A DNA stretch of 64,000 nucleotides from Enorma phocaeensis. Lineage in GTDB: Bacteria; Actinomycetota; Coriobacteriia; Coriobacteriales; Coriobacteriaceae. The notes under the pieces were generated by a model. The model saw only the letters and a program-made list of their open reading frames with translations. It made no database searches and was not told where the DNA came from. The DNA lies in assembly GCF_016901575.1 (NCBI RefSeq), contig NZ_JACJKQ010000002.1, positions 248,001 to 312,000 on the forward strand. Direction: 5' to 3'. This document shows, in pieces, positions 8,558 to 19,276 of the stretch (positions are counted from its first letter, which is position 1; every line of letters starts with the position of its first letter). The translations under genes were made by a program, and so were the position numbers.

Positions 8558-9029
8558 GGCGTCCCTCCTTTCGGGGCGTGCGTCCGGATGCGAGGCGCGA
8601 AGGGTCGCCGCGGTGCCCGAGGCCGGCTCGTCGGAAGCCAGATGCCGGGGGCGGGCACCGCGACGGTCACAGGGCGGCACGGCTAATTGTTCATTCTTAC
8701 CCATTTTGCCGCGCTTGTTTCCAAGATGTTTCGTTCGGGATGGCTTCGCGCGGCGCCTTGAGCGACGCTCGTGCCGTTCGCCGGCGCAGGTACGCCGCCT
8801 ATCCCGCTCGTTGGGACCGCTTCGGGGGCATTGGTAAAAAAATCGGTCGACAACCTTGAAAACAGGCCGAATTCCTCGTACCCTATAAGACCGTGAATGC
8901 ATCTGCTTCACATACGTATCTGTCGGCCCCCGAGTTGTTCCAGGCGGCGCGCGCGGATGTCAATCTTGGCGCTCGCGTTCACTGCAGGTCCTTGCAATCG
9001 GGGCCCCGTAGTTCGAAAGGGGTCCACCT
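8558..9029. other. Divergent intergenic region before rpsA
   Basis: This 472-base gap contains the HAD ribosome site, an 11-bp perfect inverted repeat CGCGGTGCCCG/CGGGCACCGCG (8609-8619 with 8652-8662) around a 32-base loop, and the candidate rpsA promoter at 8856-8884. The remaining 140 bases before rpsA would be a transcribed leader, possibly used for S1 autoregulation. No other gene is seen. Confidence 0.5.
8856..8884 (+). promoter_or_regulatory. Candidate rpsA promoter
   Basis: TTGAAA (8856-8861) and TACCCT (8879-8884) are spaced by 17 bp. The predicted start near 8891 gives a 5' leader of about 140 bases before the TTG start of rpsA, consistent with a regulated ribosomal-protein leader. 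Confidence 0.5.
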
Positions 9030-10187
9030 TTGAGTGAGATTCAGAACTCGTCCATCTTCTCCCTCGACGACGTAAACGATGAGGAGATGAACAGCCTTAT
9101 CGACGGCACGATCACCGACTTCGATGAGGGCGATCTGGTCAACGGCACCGTTGTCAAGATCGAGAAGGACGAAGTCCTCGTTGACATCGGATTCAAGTCC
9201 GAGGGCGTCATCCCGGTTCGCGAGCTTTCCATCCGCAAGGACGCCAATCCTGCAGACATCGTTGCCCTGGGCGATCCCATCGAGGCCCTGGTCCTTCAGA
9301 AGGAGGACAAGGACGGTCGCCTGGTGCTCTCCAAGAAGCGTGCTGAGTACGAGCGTGCTTGGAACCGCATCGAGGAGAAGTTCAACTCCGGCGAGAACGT
9401 CGAGGGCGAGGTCATCGAGGTCGTCAAGGGCGGTCTCATCCTCGACATCGGCCTGCGCGGCTTCCTGCCTGCGTCCCTGGTCGACCTTCGTCGCGTCAAG
9501 GACCTCACCAGCTATCTGGGCACCCGCATCGAGGCCCGCGTCATCGAGATGGATCGCAACCGCAACAACGTCGTGCTCTCCCGCCGCGTGGTGCTCGAAG
9601 AGTCCCGCAAGGCCGAGCGCACCGAGATCCTCTCCAAGCTCAAGAGCGGCATGCGCCTCAAGGGCACCGTTTCCTCCATCGTGGACTTCGGCGCCTTCGT
9701 GGACCTGGGCGGCATCGACGGCCTCATCCACATCTCCGAGCTCTCTTGGAACCACGTCAACCACCCCTCCGAGGTCGTCAAGGTCGGCCAGGAGGTCGAG
9801 GTCGAGGTGCTCGACGTCGATCTGAACCGCGAGCGCATCTCGCTTGGCCTCAAGCAGACCACCGAGGATCCGTGGCGCACGCTCGTCAAGAAGTACCCCG
9901 TGGGCGCCATCGTCGAGGGCACCGTCACCAAGCTCGTGCCGTTCGGCGCGTTCGTCGACCTTGGTGAGGGCATCGAGGGCCTCGTGCACATCTCCGAGAT
10001 GGCTAACAAGCACGTTGACCAGCCCAGCCAGGTCACCCATGTGGGCGCCAAGGTGCAGGTCAAGGTCATGGAGATCGACCTCGACCGTCGTCGCATCTCC
10101 CTGTCCATGAAGTCCGCCGCCGAGACGCTGGGCGTCGAGGTGGAGGTTGCTCCGCTGGACAAGCCCGAGGAGAAGGACGCCGAGTAG
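9030..10187 (+). CDS. rpsA: 30S ribosomal protein S1
   Basis: The 385-residue protein carries four S1 RNA-binding repeats, roughly residues 30-100, 115-180, 200-270 and 285-355. Each has the OB-fold pattern around IVDFGAFVDLG or its variants, the last two being the best matched. S1 helps load mRNA on the 30S subunit. It is shorter than the six-repeat proteobacterial S1 but in the range of Gram-positive forms. The TTG start at 9030 is the only start near the AAAGGGG ribosome site (9016-9022), and the acidic N-terminus MSEIQNSS follows. A strong terminator follows at 10211. Confidence 0.95.
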   Translation: MSEIQNSSIFSLDDVNDEEMNSLIDGTITDFDEGDLVNGTVVKIEKDEVLVDIGFKSEGVIPVRELSIRKDANPADIVALGDPIEALVLQKEDKDGRLVLSKKRAEYERAWNRIEEKFNSGENVEGEVIEVVKGGLILDIGLRGFLPASLVDLRRVKDLTSYLGTRIEARVIEMDRNRNNVVLSRRVVLEESRKAERTEILSKLKSGMRLKGTVSSIVDFGAFVDLGGIDGLIHISELSWNHVNHPSEVVKVGQEVEVEVLDVDLNRERISLGLKQTTEDPWRTLVKKYPVGAIVEGTVTKLVPFGAFVDLGEGIEGLVHISEMANKHVDQPSQVTHVGAKVQVKVMEIDLDRRRISLSMKSAAETLGVEVEVAPLDKPEEKDAE

Positions 10188-10210
10188 CCTTGTAGCTTCT
10201 GGTGTTTTGT

Positions 10211-10246
10211 ACGGTCCGTCACCTAAGCGGTGGCGGACCGTTTTTT
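10211..10246 (+). terminator. Rho-independent terminator of rpsA
   Basis: A 13-bp stem, ACGGTCCG(T)CACC with GGTG(G)CGGACCGT and a short TAAGC loop, is followed by TTTTTTG. This is the clearest intrinsic terminator in the window. Confidence 0.92.
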
Positions 10247-10306
10247 GTTTTCCCTCACAGGACATGATGGCTCCTGTCGCGACATAGGTATGGAAAGGGT
10301 TCGAGC

Positions 10307-10990
10307 GTGGAGGACGAGGCGAACATGGCGGGCGCATCTCTTGCGGAGCGCCCGGTGGTGCTTTTCGATTTCGATGGGACCGTTGTCGACACGGGGCCGG
10401 CGGTGCTGCGCGTCGCTCGAGAGACCCTGTGGAGCGCGGGGTATACGGACGAGCAGATCCCCGACCTCACACCCATCATCGGCCCGCCGATCGAGATGGG
10501 CTTCATGATGACCATGGGCGTGTCGCGCGAGGAGGCGGACTGCCTCGTCGCCCGGTATCGTGAGATATTTGCCGAGACGGTGCACCCTGGCGACTATCCG
10601 CCGCCCGAGGGCATGGTCGAGCTGCTGCGCGACCTGACGTCTGCAGGCAGGCGTCTCGCGGTTGCGACCTCGCGCTTGGAGCGGAGCTGTCTTGAGATGC
10701 TGCGGGGCATCGACCTCGATGTGTTTGAGGTGGTATGCGGTCGCGTCTACGGCGTGCGCGAGACCAAGGCGGATTCGATTCGGGGCGCGCTCGCAGGCTT
10801 GCATGCCCGCCCTGAGGACGCCGTGATGGTGGGCGACCGCTTCAACGACGTCGAAGGCGCCCACGAAGTCGGCCTGCCGTGCGTGGGCATCTATTCGGGC
10901 GCTGCCGCGCCTGGGGAGCATGAACGTGCGGGCGCCGAGGCGATCTGCCACTCGGTCGAGGAGCTGCGAGCCATATTGCTGCCTCGCTGA
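10307..10990 (+). CDS. HAD-family phosphatase, phosphoglycolate-phosphatase-like
   Basis: A 227-residue HAD class IA protein: motif I LFDFDGTVVDT, a helical cap with GPPIEMGF, motif II VATSR, motif III lysine in RETKADSI, and motif IV MVGDRFNDVEGA. This resembles Gph/PpaX-type enzymes that hydrolyse phosphoglycolate or pyrophosphate. GTG 10307 has GAAAGGG seven bases upstream; ATG 10325 in the same frame, behind GGAGG, is an almost equally good start. The gene is monocistronic. Confidence 0.82.
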   Translation: MEDEANMAGASLAERPVVLFDFDGTVVDTGPAVLRVARETLWSAGYTDEQIPDLTPIIGPPIEMGFMMTMGVSREEADCLVARYREIFAETVHPGDYPPPEGMVELLRDLTSAGRRLAVATSRLERSCLEMLRGIDLDVFEVVCGRVYGVRETKADSIRGALAGLHARPEDAVMVGDRFNDVEGAHEVGLPCVGIYSGAAAPGEHERAGAEAICHSVEELRAILLPR

Positions 10991-11157
10991 CGGGCATAGC
11001 CCTGCCGGCGGCTGGTGGCCTCGGCTGATTCGGGTGCCTGGTGGGCACGCACGTCCGGGGCCGGCCTGTCTGACCCCCATTGCCCTGCATGGTCGCCTCT
11101 GGCAGAATCGAGTCGACAAGAGGGACGGAGACTCGACTCAAGGAAAGGCGATGCACC

Positions 11158-12600
11158 ATGGACGCAGCTATCGAGGCAAAGATTGATGCCTATATCGATG
11201 AGGTTTGGGAAGACGTCGTCGGCGACATCGAGCGGCTGGTGTCATACCCATCGGTAGCGGATGCCGGACGGGCAGAGCCCGGGTCCCCCTTCGGCAAGCC
11301 GGTCCGGGGCGCGCTCGACTGCGCGCTCGGCATTGCCCGACGTCTGGGCTATGAGACCTCCGACGATGACGGATACATGGGCATCGCGGACATTCCCGGC
11401 GAGCGGATGGAGCATGTTGCCACCATTGCGCACGTGGACGTCGTTCCCGCCGGCACGGGCTGGGCGACCGATCCGTTCGCCATGGCAAGGCGCGATGGAT
11501 GGCTTCTCGGCCGCGGCGTCATCGATGACAAGGGCCCTGCGGTGCTGTCGCTGTATGCGGGAGCCTTTCTGCTCCGCGAGGGCGTGCGTCCCCGCTATAC
11601 CTTCCGGGCCCTGCTCGGGTGCGACGAAGAGGTGGGCATGACCGACGTCCACCATTATCTCGCGTCACATGAGCAGCCCCTGTTCCTGTTCACCCCCGAT
11701 GCGGAGTTTCCTGTCTGCAACGCCGAGAAGGGCTGCTTCGGCGCCGTCTTCACGAGCGGAGAGATCTCGGGCGGCCGCATCCTCTCCTGGAGCGGAGCCG
11801 AGGTCACCAACGCCATCCCCGGCGAGTCGGTGCTGGAGATCGCCGTCGATGCGGCATCGCTGCCCGAGCCCGTCTCAGGTGCCGGCCGCATTCGTATCGA
11901 AGAGGTGCGTCCGGGCGTGGCGCGTATCGTCGCCACCGGTATCGGCGGCCACGCATCGCTGCCGGAAGGCACCATCAATGCCATCGGCCTTGTAGTCGAC
12001 TACCTGCGCGAGGCAAGCCGTGCGCGCGCCGCGCGGGGCGAAGGGGCGCTGCTCTCCGCAGAGGAAGAGCGGTTCTGCGAGCTGCTGGCGCGCGTACATG
12101 CCGACACGGCCGGAGAGGGTCTCGGCATCGCGAGCCGCAGCGAGGCGTTCGGTCCGCTCACGGTCAACGGGGGCACCATCGACGTCGCCGACGGCCACAT
12201 CAGGCAGACTATCGACGTGCGCTTTCCCGATAGCACCACGGTGGCGTCCATGCTCGGGGCTCTGCGCGAGCTTGCCGGGCAATTTGGCGCTACGATTGAA
12301 GAGACGCGCAGCAAGCCGCCGTTTTCGGTGGGGGCCGACCATCCGGCGGTGCAGACGCTGCTTGCGGTCTATAGCGAGGTGACAGGAAACGAGGCGAAGC
12401 CGTTCTCGATGGGCGGGGGAACGTACGCCCGAAACTTCGAGCGCGCCGTTTCCTTCGGACCGGAGGGAGACGAGGGCGAGGTTCCGTCGTGGGTGGGTCC
12501 GATGCATGGCGCCAACGAGGGTGCCAACGAGCAGCTGCTGCGCCGCGCGCTCAAGATCTACATCCTTGCCATCGTTCGCCTCATGCAGCTCGACTTCTAA
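11158..12600 (+). CDS. M20-family dipeptidase, PepV-like
   Basis: A 480-residue zinc metallopeptidase of family M20. Metal ligands are recognisable in IAHVDVVPAG (His/Asp), the bridging Asp in GVIDDKGP, the catalytic and ligand glutamates in DEEVGM, the Asp in TPDAEFP, and a late His in GPMHGANEGANE. The PepV/Xaa-His dipeptidase subfamily fits the size and the large lid insertion. It would release amino acids from imported dipeptides in the cytoplasm. ATG 11158 follows AGGAAAGG at 11141-11148. A perfect hairpin follows at 12621. Confidence 0.88.
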   Translation: MDAAIEAKIDAYIDEVWEDVVGDIERLVSYPSVADAGRAEPGSPFGKPVRGALDCALGIARRLGYETSDDDGYMGIADIPGERMEHVATIAHVDVVPAGTGWATDPFAMARRDGWLLGRGVIDDKGPAVLSLYAGAFLLREGVRPRYTFRALLGCDEEVGMTDVHHYLASHEQPLFLFTPDAEFPVCNAEKGCFGAVFTSGEISGGRILSWSGAEVTNAIPGESVLEIAVDAASLPEPVSGAGRIRIEEVRPGVARIVATGIGGHASLPEGTINAIGLVVDYLREASRARAARGEGALLSAEEERFCELLARVHADTAGEGLGIASRSEAFGPLTVNGGTIDVADGHIRQTIDVRFPDSTTVASMLGALRELAGQFGATIEETRSKPPFSVGADHPAVQTLLAVYSEVTGNEAKPFSMGGGTYARNFERAVSFGPEGDEGEVPSWVGPMHGANEGANEQLLRRALKIYILAIVRLMQLDF

Positions 12601-12620
12601 TACGAGCATGTAACCAAAGC

Positions 12621-12652
12621 CGTCCCTGGGGCGACTCGTCGCCCCAGGGACG
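12621..12652. terminator. 14-bp perfect hairpin after the dipeptidase gene
   Basis: CGTCCCTGGGGCGA (12621-12634) pairs perfectly with 12639-12652 around a CTCG loop. There is no T run. It separates the peptidase from the small gene at 12677 by only 24 bases, so it may act as an attenuating stem or as the 3' end of the peptidase mRNA. Confidence 0.6.
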
Positions 12653-12676
12653 TTCGACCGCCTCGAAGGAGCCATC

Positions 12677-12853
12677 ATGGAATCGCTCGATCCCATTGTC
12701 CAACAGTTCGTGTACCTGCTGATCATTGCGGTCGCAGGTCTCTTTGGCGCGTTGCTCTACCGTCGCCATGCGGCCAGGGGGCGCCGCGACGAGCGTCCGG
12801 CGGCTTCAGGGCGGCGCCAGCAACGTAAAGCAAGGCCGCGCAAAAAGCGCTAA
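12677..12853 (+). CDS. Small single-pass membrane protein with basic tail
   Basis: This 58-residue protein has a ribosome site GAAGGA (12665-12670) six bases before ATG 12677. Residues 10-28 (VQQFVYLLIIAVAGLFGALL region) form one hydrophobic segment, followed by a strongly basic tail rich in Arg and Lys ending RPRKKR, so the tail should face the cytoplasm. It follows the dipeptidase gene by 76 bases and precedes pstS. No family is recognised. The clean start signal and the topology make it likely to be real although very short. Confidence 0.6.
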   Translation: MESLDPIVQQFVYLLIIAVAGLFGALLYRRHAARGRRDERPAASGRRQQRKARPRKKR

Positions 12854-13077
12854 TTGTAAGCTGGCCGTAAGGCCTTCGTCGGGGAGCCGTAACGTTTCAT
12901 AAGCGACGGGTAATGACTGCCGGACGAGGGCATATGGGCTTCTTGGCGGGCGTTACAGTACCTTCCGGAACAACGGATGGAGTGCGTTTGGGGCAGGTGG
13001 ACATGCCCGACGCCGGTGCAGATGGCAAGCACCGATCCGTCCGCATCTCACGCAACGTGTTCTTTGGAAGGAGAACC

Positions 13078-14016
13078 ATGCTCGACTTCAATTGCTCTCG
13101 TCGTCAGTTCCTCGGCATCTTTGGTGGCGCTGCTGCCGTCGCCGGCCTCGGCCTCGCGGGATGCGGCGGCGAGACCGGTGGCACCGCTGCGGGCTCCGCT
13201 GGTGGCAGCTCGACTCTTACGGGCACCGTTACCTATGATGGCGCCTCTTCGTTCCAGGCTCTCGTCGAGGCTGCCGCCGAGCAGTTCATGGCTGAGAACC
13301 CCGATGTCTCCATCACCGGTTCCGGCAACGGCTCGGGTACCGGCCTGACCGCCGTGGCCGACGGCACCGTCACCATCGGCAACTCCGATGTCTTCGCCGA
13401 GACCAAGCTCGACGCAGACCAGGCTGCGACCCTCGTTGACCATGAGGTCGCCGTCGTGGGCATGGGCCCCGTCGTCTCCCTCAACGTGACCGTCGACGAC
13501 CTGTCTCTCGACCAGCTCAAGGGCATTTTCTCCGGCGAGATCACCAACTGGAGCGAGGTCGGCGGAGAGGACGCCGAGATCCATGTCCTCAACCGCAAGT
13601 CTGGCTCCGGCACCCGCGCCACCTTCGAGGCCGCGGTCTTCGGTGCCGGCGCTGAGGAGAGCACCTTCAAGGGCGATGCCGAGCTCGACAAGTCCGGCGA
13701 CGTTCAGACCCAGATGGGCTCCACCGACAACGCCATCTCCTACCTCGACTTCTCGCACTTCGACGAGACCAAGTTCAAGGCCATCAAGGTCAACGGCGTC
13801 GACCCGACCGACGAGAACGTCACCGACAACTCCTTCCCGATCTGGGCGACCGAGCACATGTATTGCCAGGAGGATGCCGACGAGGTGACCGTTGCGTTCC
13901 TCGAGTACATGCTCTCCGACGACGTCCAGGGTTCGCTCGTCGAGGAGCAGGGCTTCATCCCCGTCTCCAGCATGACCGTCGTCAAGGACGCAGAGGGCAA
14001 CGTCACCGAGAAGTAG
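13078..14016 (+). CDS. pstS: Phosphate ABC transporter substrate-binding lipoprotein
   Basis: A 312-residue periplasmic-type binding protein displayed on the outer face of the membrane. The N-terminus CSRRQFLGIFGG shows a twin-arginine motif, followed by a hydrophobic segment and a lipobox LAGC, so it looks like a Tat-exported lipoprotein. The Gly/Ser-rich linker and the phosphate-binding segments GSGNGSGTG, GNSDVF and RKSGSGTRATFE are typical of PstS. ATG 13078 follows GGAAGGAG. First gene of pstSCAB. No clear PHO box was seen in the 224 bases upstream, which contain only short GTAA repeats. Confidence 0.96.
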   Translation: MLDFNCSRRQFLGIFGGAAAVAGLGLAGCGGETGGTAAGSAGGSSTLTGTVTYDGASSFQALVEAAAEQFMAENPDVSITGSGNGSGTGLTAVADGTVTIGNSDVFAETKLDADQAATLVDHEVAVVGMGPVVSLNVTVDDLSLDQLKGIFSGEITNWSEVGGEDAEIHVLNRKSGSGTRATFEAAVFGAGAEESTFKGDAELDKSGDVQTQMGSTDNAISYLDFSHFDETKFKAIKVNGVDPTDENVTDNSFPIWATEHMYCQEDADEVTVAFLEYMLSDDVQGSLVEEQGFIPVSSMTVVKDAEGNVTEK

Positions 14017-14081
14017 GATCGGCCCTCGTTTCTACGCCCTGTGCGTACGCATAGTACGCGATACTGTTCGAAAGGTGCGCT

Positions 14082-14993
14082 ATGGCAAAGCAGATGCCAA
14101 AACGCAGCCTTGAGAAGGTCGGATTGAGTGTCACGGGCGCATGCGTTGCGCTCGTGACACTTGTCGTTGTGGCGCTTATCGTCATGGTTGCGCAGCGCGG
14201 CCTGTCCACCTTCATCAAGGACGGCGTTGATGTTCTCAACTTCTTCACGGGCACGGTGTGGAACCTGGCGGTGACCGATGAGGCCACCGGTCTGCCCTTC
14301 ACGGGCGCGCTTCCGCTCATCGTGACCTCCTTCGCGGTCACGATCATCTCGACCGTGATCGCGCTGCCGATCGCCATCGGGTCGGCCATCTACGTGGTGG
14401 AGATTCAGCCGAAGTTTGGCCAGAAGTACTTCCAGCCGCTCATCGAGCTTCTCGTGGGCATCCCTTCGGTCGTCTTCGGCCTCATTGGCTTCCATGTCAT
14501 CGTTAGTGCGGTGCGCGCGATCTTCAACGTCGAGATGGGCCTCGGCATCCTGCCCGGCTCCATCGTGCTGGCGCTCATGATCCTTCCCACCATCACCACG
14601 CTCTCCATCGACGCTCTTCGCGCCGTACCCGATAGCTATCGTCAGGGTTCGCTGGCGCTTGGCTATACCCGCTGGCAGACCATCTGGCACGTGGTGCTTA
14701 AAAGCGCCACGCCGTCGCTCATGACCGCGGTCATCCTGGGTATGACCCGCGCCTTCGGCGAGACGCTCGCCGTGCGCATGGTCATCGGCGGCGTCGAGGC
14801 CATGCCCACATCGCTCATCGACTCTGCGTCCACCATCACCACGACGCTCACCACCTCCATGGCGGTTTACGCCACCGGCTCGGTGCAAAACGACGCGCTC
14901 TGGACGCTTGGCCTTCTGCTCATGGGCATGTCGCTCTTCTTCATCCTGATCATCCACCTCATCGGCGCGAAGGGGGCGAAGTCCCGTGGCTAA
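14082..14993 (+). CDS. pstC: Phosphate ABC transporter permease PstC
   Basis: A 303-residue inner-membrane permease with six predicted membrane segments, the first near residues 15-35. The cytoplasmic coupling loop with the pattern ALGYTRWQTIWHVVL (near residue 205) contacts PstB. It has a ribosome site GAAAGG and lies 65 bases after pstS. It overlaps pstA by 8 bases, showing tight coupling. Confidence 0.95.
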   Translation: MAKQMPKRSLEKVGLSVTGACVALVTLVVVALIVMVAQRGLSTFIKDGVDVLNFFTGTVWNLAVTDEATGLPFTGALPLIVTSFAVTIISTVIALPIAIGSAIYVVEIQPKFGQKYFQPLIELLVGIPSVVFGLIGFHVIVSAVRAIFNVEMGLGILPGSIVLALMILPTITTLSIDALRAVPDSYRQGSLALGYTRWQTIWHVVLKSATPSLMTAVILGMTRAFGETLAVRMVIGGVEAMPTSLIDSASTITTTLTTSMAVYATGSVQNDALWTLGLLLMGMSLFFILIIHLIGAKGAKSRG

Positions 14994-15912
14994 TGCAACC
15001 GCTCCGGCGCAGGACGCGCGCATCAAGCGCTCCATGCGCAACGATAAGATCGCGACGGGCATCCTCACCGTGATCGTAGCCATCGTCATGGCCATTGTCG
15101 TGTCCATGGTCGTCTACATTCTCTTCCAGGGCGTGGGCCAGCTCTTCCAGCCGGGCTTCCTCACCGAGGCGAGCCGTTCCAACGGCACCGAGGGCGGTAT
15201 CGCCTACCAGCTCTTCGACTCGTTCTACCTGCTGGTGCTCACCCTCATCATCTCGGTGCCCATCTCGCTGTTCGCGGCGGTCTTTTTGGTCGAGTATGCC
15301 CCCGACGGGCCCGTCACCAAGATCGCTTCGACGGCCATCGAGACCCTGTCCTCGCTGCCGTCCATCGTGGTGGGCATGTTCGGCTTCCTCATGTTCTCGG
15401 TGAATTTTGGCTGGGGTTATTCGCTCATCTCAGGCGCCATCGCTCTCACGATGTTCAACATCCCCATCCTCACCCGCGTCATCACCCAGGCGCTCGAGGA
15501 CGTTCCCGCAAGCCAGCGCGACGCATGCCTGGCCATGGGCCTTACGCGTTGGGAGACCACGATTCACGTGTTGATTCCGGCGGCTATGCCCGCCATCGTG
15601 ACCGGCGTGGTGCTCTCTGCCGGCCGCGTGTTCGGCGAGGCGGCGGCTCTGCTGTTCACCTCCGGTATGTCGAGCCCCGCGCGCCTCAACTTCCTGTCCC
15701 TGAACTTCGCGAGCCCCACCTGCGCGTGGAACATCTTCCGTCCGGGCGAGTCGCTTGCCGTGCACATCTACAAGATCTACGGCGAAGGCAGCCCCGAGGC
15801 GCAGCACATCGTGTGGGGCACCGCCGCGATCCTTATGATCTGCGTGCTGCTGTTCAATGTGCTCTCCCGCATCGCAGGCAAGGCGCTCGCTAGGAGGATG
15901 ACTGCCGAATGA
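14986..15912 (+). CDS. pstA: Phosphate ABC transporter permease PstA
   Basis: A 308-residue permease pairing with PstC in the membrane. The EAA-type coupling loop reads ACLAMGLTRWETTIHVLIP near residue 185. The GTG start at 14986 lies within the end of pstC, and the stop TGA overlaps the pstB start in an ATGA arrangement, so the genes are translationally coupled. The first hydrophobic segment lies at about residues 25-48. Confidence 0.95.
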   Translation: MANATAPAQDARIKRSMRNDKIATGILTVIVAIVMAIVVSMVVYILFQGVGQLFQPGFLTEASRSNGTEGGIAYQLFDSFYLLVLTLIISVPISLFAAVFLVEYAPDGPVTKIASTAIETLSSLPSIVVGMFGFLMFSVNFGWGYSLISGAIALTMFNIPILTRVITQALEDVPASQRDACLAMGLTRWETTIHVLIPAAMPAIVTGVVLSAGRVFGEAAALLFTSGMSSPARLNFLSLNFASPTCAWNIFRPGESLAVHIYKIYGEGSPEAQHIVWGTAAILMICVLLFNVLSRIAGKALARRMTAE

Positions 15913-16745
15913 CGAACGAGACCGATCAGTTCCTGGCCGACGTCGATTCCAGCGAGAAGGGCGCCCGCATCTCGGGTGTGGCGGTTTCGGACGAGGTCAT
16001 GCTTGAGACCCATGATGTGAACGTCTACTACGGCGACCATCATGCCCTGCACGACACGAGCCTGAAGTTCCACAAGGGTGAGATCACTGCGCTCATCGGC
16101 CCGTCTGGCTGCGGCAAGTCGACCTATCTGCGCAGCCTGAACCTCATGAACCGTGAGATCAAAGGCTGCCGCGTCGAGGGCGAGATCATCTACCAGGACC
16201 GCAACATCAACACCAAGACCGAGAACCTCTACGAGCTCCGCAAGTCCATCGGCATGGTGTTCCAGCAGCCCAATCCCTTCCATAAGTCCATTCGCGAGAA
16301 CATCACGTTCGCGCCGAAGCGTCACGGCATCAAAGACAAGGACACGCTCGATCAGATGGTCGAGGAGAGCCTGCGCGGCGCCGCGCTGTGGGACGAGGTC
16401 AAGGACAAGCTTGACCAGAGCGCCTTCGCCCTTTCCGGCGGCCAGCAGCAGCGCCTGTGCATCGCGCGCACCCTTGCCATGCACCCCGACGTGATCCTGT
16501 TCGATGAGCCCTGCTCGGCGCTCGACCCCATCTCGACGCTCGCCATCGAGGACCTCATGGCATCCATCGTGAAGGATCGCGCCATCGTGATCGTGACCCA
16601 TAACATGGAGCAGGCCTCCCGTGTGTCCAACCGCACCGCCTTCTTCTATATGGGCGATATGGTCGAGTACGGTGAGACGAACCAGATCTTCCAGCGACCG
16701 AAAGACAAGCGTCTGAACGACTACCTGACCGGTATGTTCTCGTAA
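15909..16745 (+). CDS. pstB: Phosphate ABC transporter ATP-binding protein
   Basis: A 278-residue ATPase that powers phosphate import through PstCA. Walker A is GPSGCGKST near residue 63, the ABC signature is LSGGQQQRL, and Walker B is VILFDEPCSALDP. A roughly 30-residue N-terminal extension before the ABC core is slightly longer than in many PstB. It ends the operon; no phoU or phosphate-sensing two-component pair follows here. An intrinsic terminator lies at 16865-16898. Confidence 0.96.
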   Translation: MTNETDQFLADVDSSEKGARISGVAVSDEVMLETHDVNVYYGDHHALHDTSLKFHKGEITALIGPSGCGKSTYLRSLNLMNREIKGCRVEGEIIYQDRNINTKTENLYELRKSIGMVFQQPNPFHKSIRENITFAPKRHGIKDKDTLDQMVEESLRGAALWDEVKDKLDQSAFALSGGQQQRLCIARTLAMHPDVILFDEPCSALDPISTLAIEDLMASIVKDRAIVIVTHNMEQASRVSNRTAFFYMGDMVEYGETNQIFQRPKDKRLNDYLTGMFS

Positions 16746-16864
16746 GGACGCCTCGATGCCGGGCGCCGCCTTCGTGCCGGCGTCCCATCGTTATTGTTTT
16801 TCGCATCGGCCCGTCGCGCCTTCCTGCCATGCCATTCATGTGCGACGCGGCTCTTCCCCTATAT

Positions 16865-16898
16865 GCGGCGACCCATGTCCATCTGGGTCGCCGCTTTT
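16865..16898 (+). terminator. Terminator of pstSCAB
   Basis: An 11-bp perfect stem GCGGCGACCCA/TGGGTCGCCGC with an 8-base loop is followed by TTTTC, 120 bases after pstB. Confidence 0.85.
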
Positions 16899-16935
16899 CG
16901 CTATGAAGGGCAAGTGGGCGCGGGCCTTGATGGCG

Positions 16936-16986
16936 GGGCGCCCACGTCTCCGGCGATGCCGATGGCGTGGGCGCCCTCATCTCAAA
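16936..16986. terminator. Hairpin downstream of SLH fragment
   Basis: GGGCGCCCACG (16936-16946) pairs perfectly with 16976-16986 around a 29-base loop. It sits 16 bases after the stop of the minus-strand SLH remnant and probably was its terminator; no T run is present. Confidence 0.4.
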
Positions 16987-17002
16987 AGGTTGCTCAGCAG
17001 GG

Positions 17003-17290
17003 TTACTCAGCGGGCTCCGGAAAGGGGAATCCCGCGCGGTCGGCGCGCATGAGCACGGTTGCCGCCTGTGCGCGCTCAAGGCCTCCCTGCGGACGGAGCT
17101 CAGAGATGCCGCCGATGCCGCGCAGGTATCCTTCGCCGACCGCCCAGCTCACGCCGTCTGCGGCCCAGTCGGACACGGAGGCGCCGTCGACGAAGTGGGA
17201 GAGGTCGCCATCGGCGGATGCGGTTCCGGCCATGCGCCACGCTCGCCGCGACGACGTTCTGCCCGGAGAGCGCGGCCCGCCCGAAAGGGC
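17003..17290 (-). pseudogene. Remnant of an SLH-domain surface protein
   Basis: The minus-strand frame ending at 17003 encodes one recognisable S-layer homology repeat: FVDG...SDWAADGVSWAVGEG...LRPQ..LERAQAATVLMR. SLH repeats anchor surface proteins to wall polymers. The match extends upstream of ATG 17233 only by changing frame: LSGQNVVAAS followed by RMAGT would be the end of a preceding repeat. The homology then stops where the ABC-F gene ends, at 17293. There is no start signal or signal peptide. This looks like the C-terminal debris of a larger surface protein, broken by a frameshift and a 5' deletion. Confidence 0.6.
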
Positions 17291-17292
17291 CC

Positions 17293-19116
<1,824 letters not shown>

Positions 19117-19276
19117 AGGACCCCTTCGTCATCGTTTTTCATGGCGCCGCGGAGCGGGACGGGCCGCGTCCCTGGCCCGGGCGAATACAATCAATCCTAT
19201 CACGCGCTGCCTGGGCCTGTGAGGCACCGTGGTACACTGTGGGGACGAATGCGAGCGATGCGTCGGGGAGGCTTCT

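Noticed and set aside
12854-13077. PHO box upstream of pstS
   Set aside because: Short GTAA repeats are visible, but they do not form the 11-bp spaced direct repeats expected of PhoP/PhoB sites.
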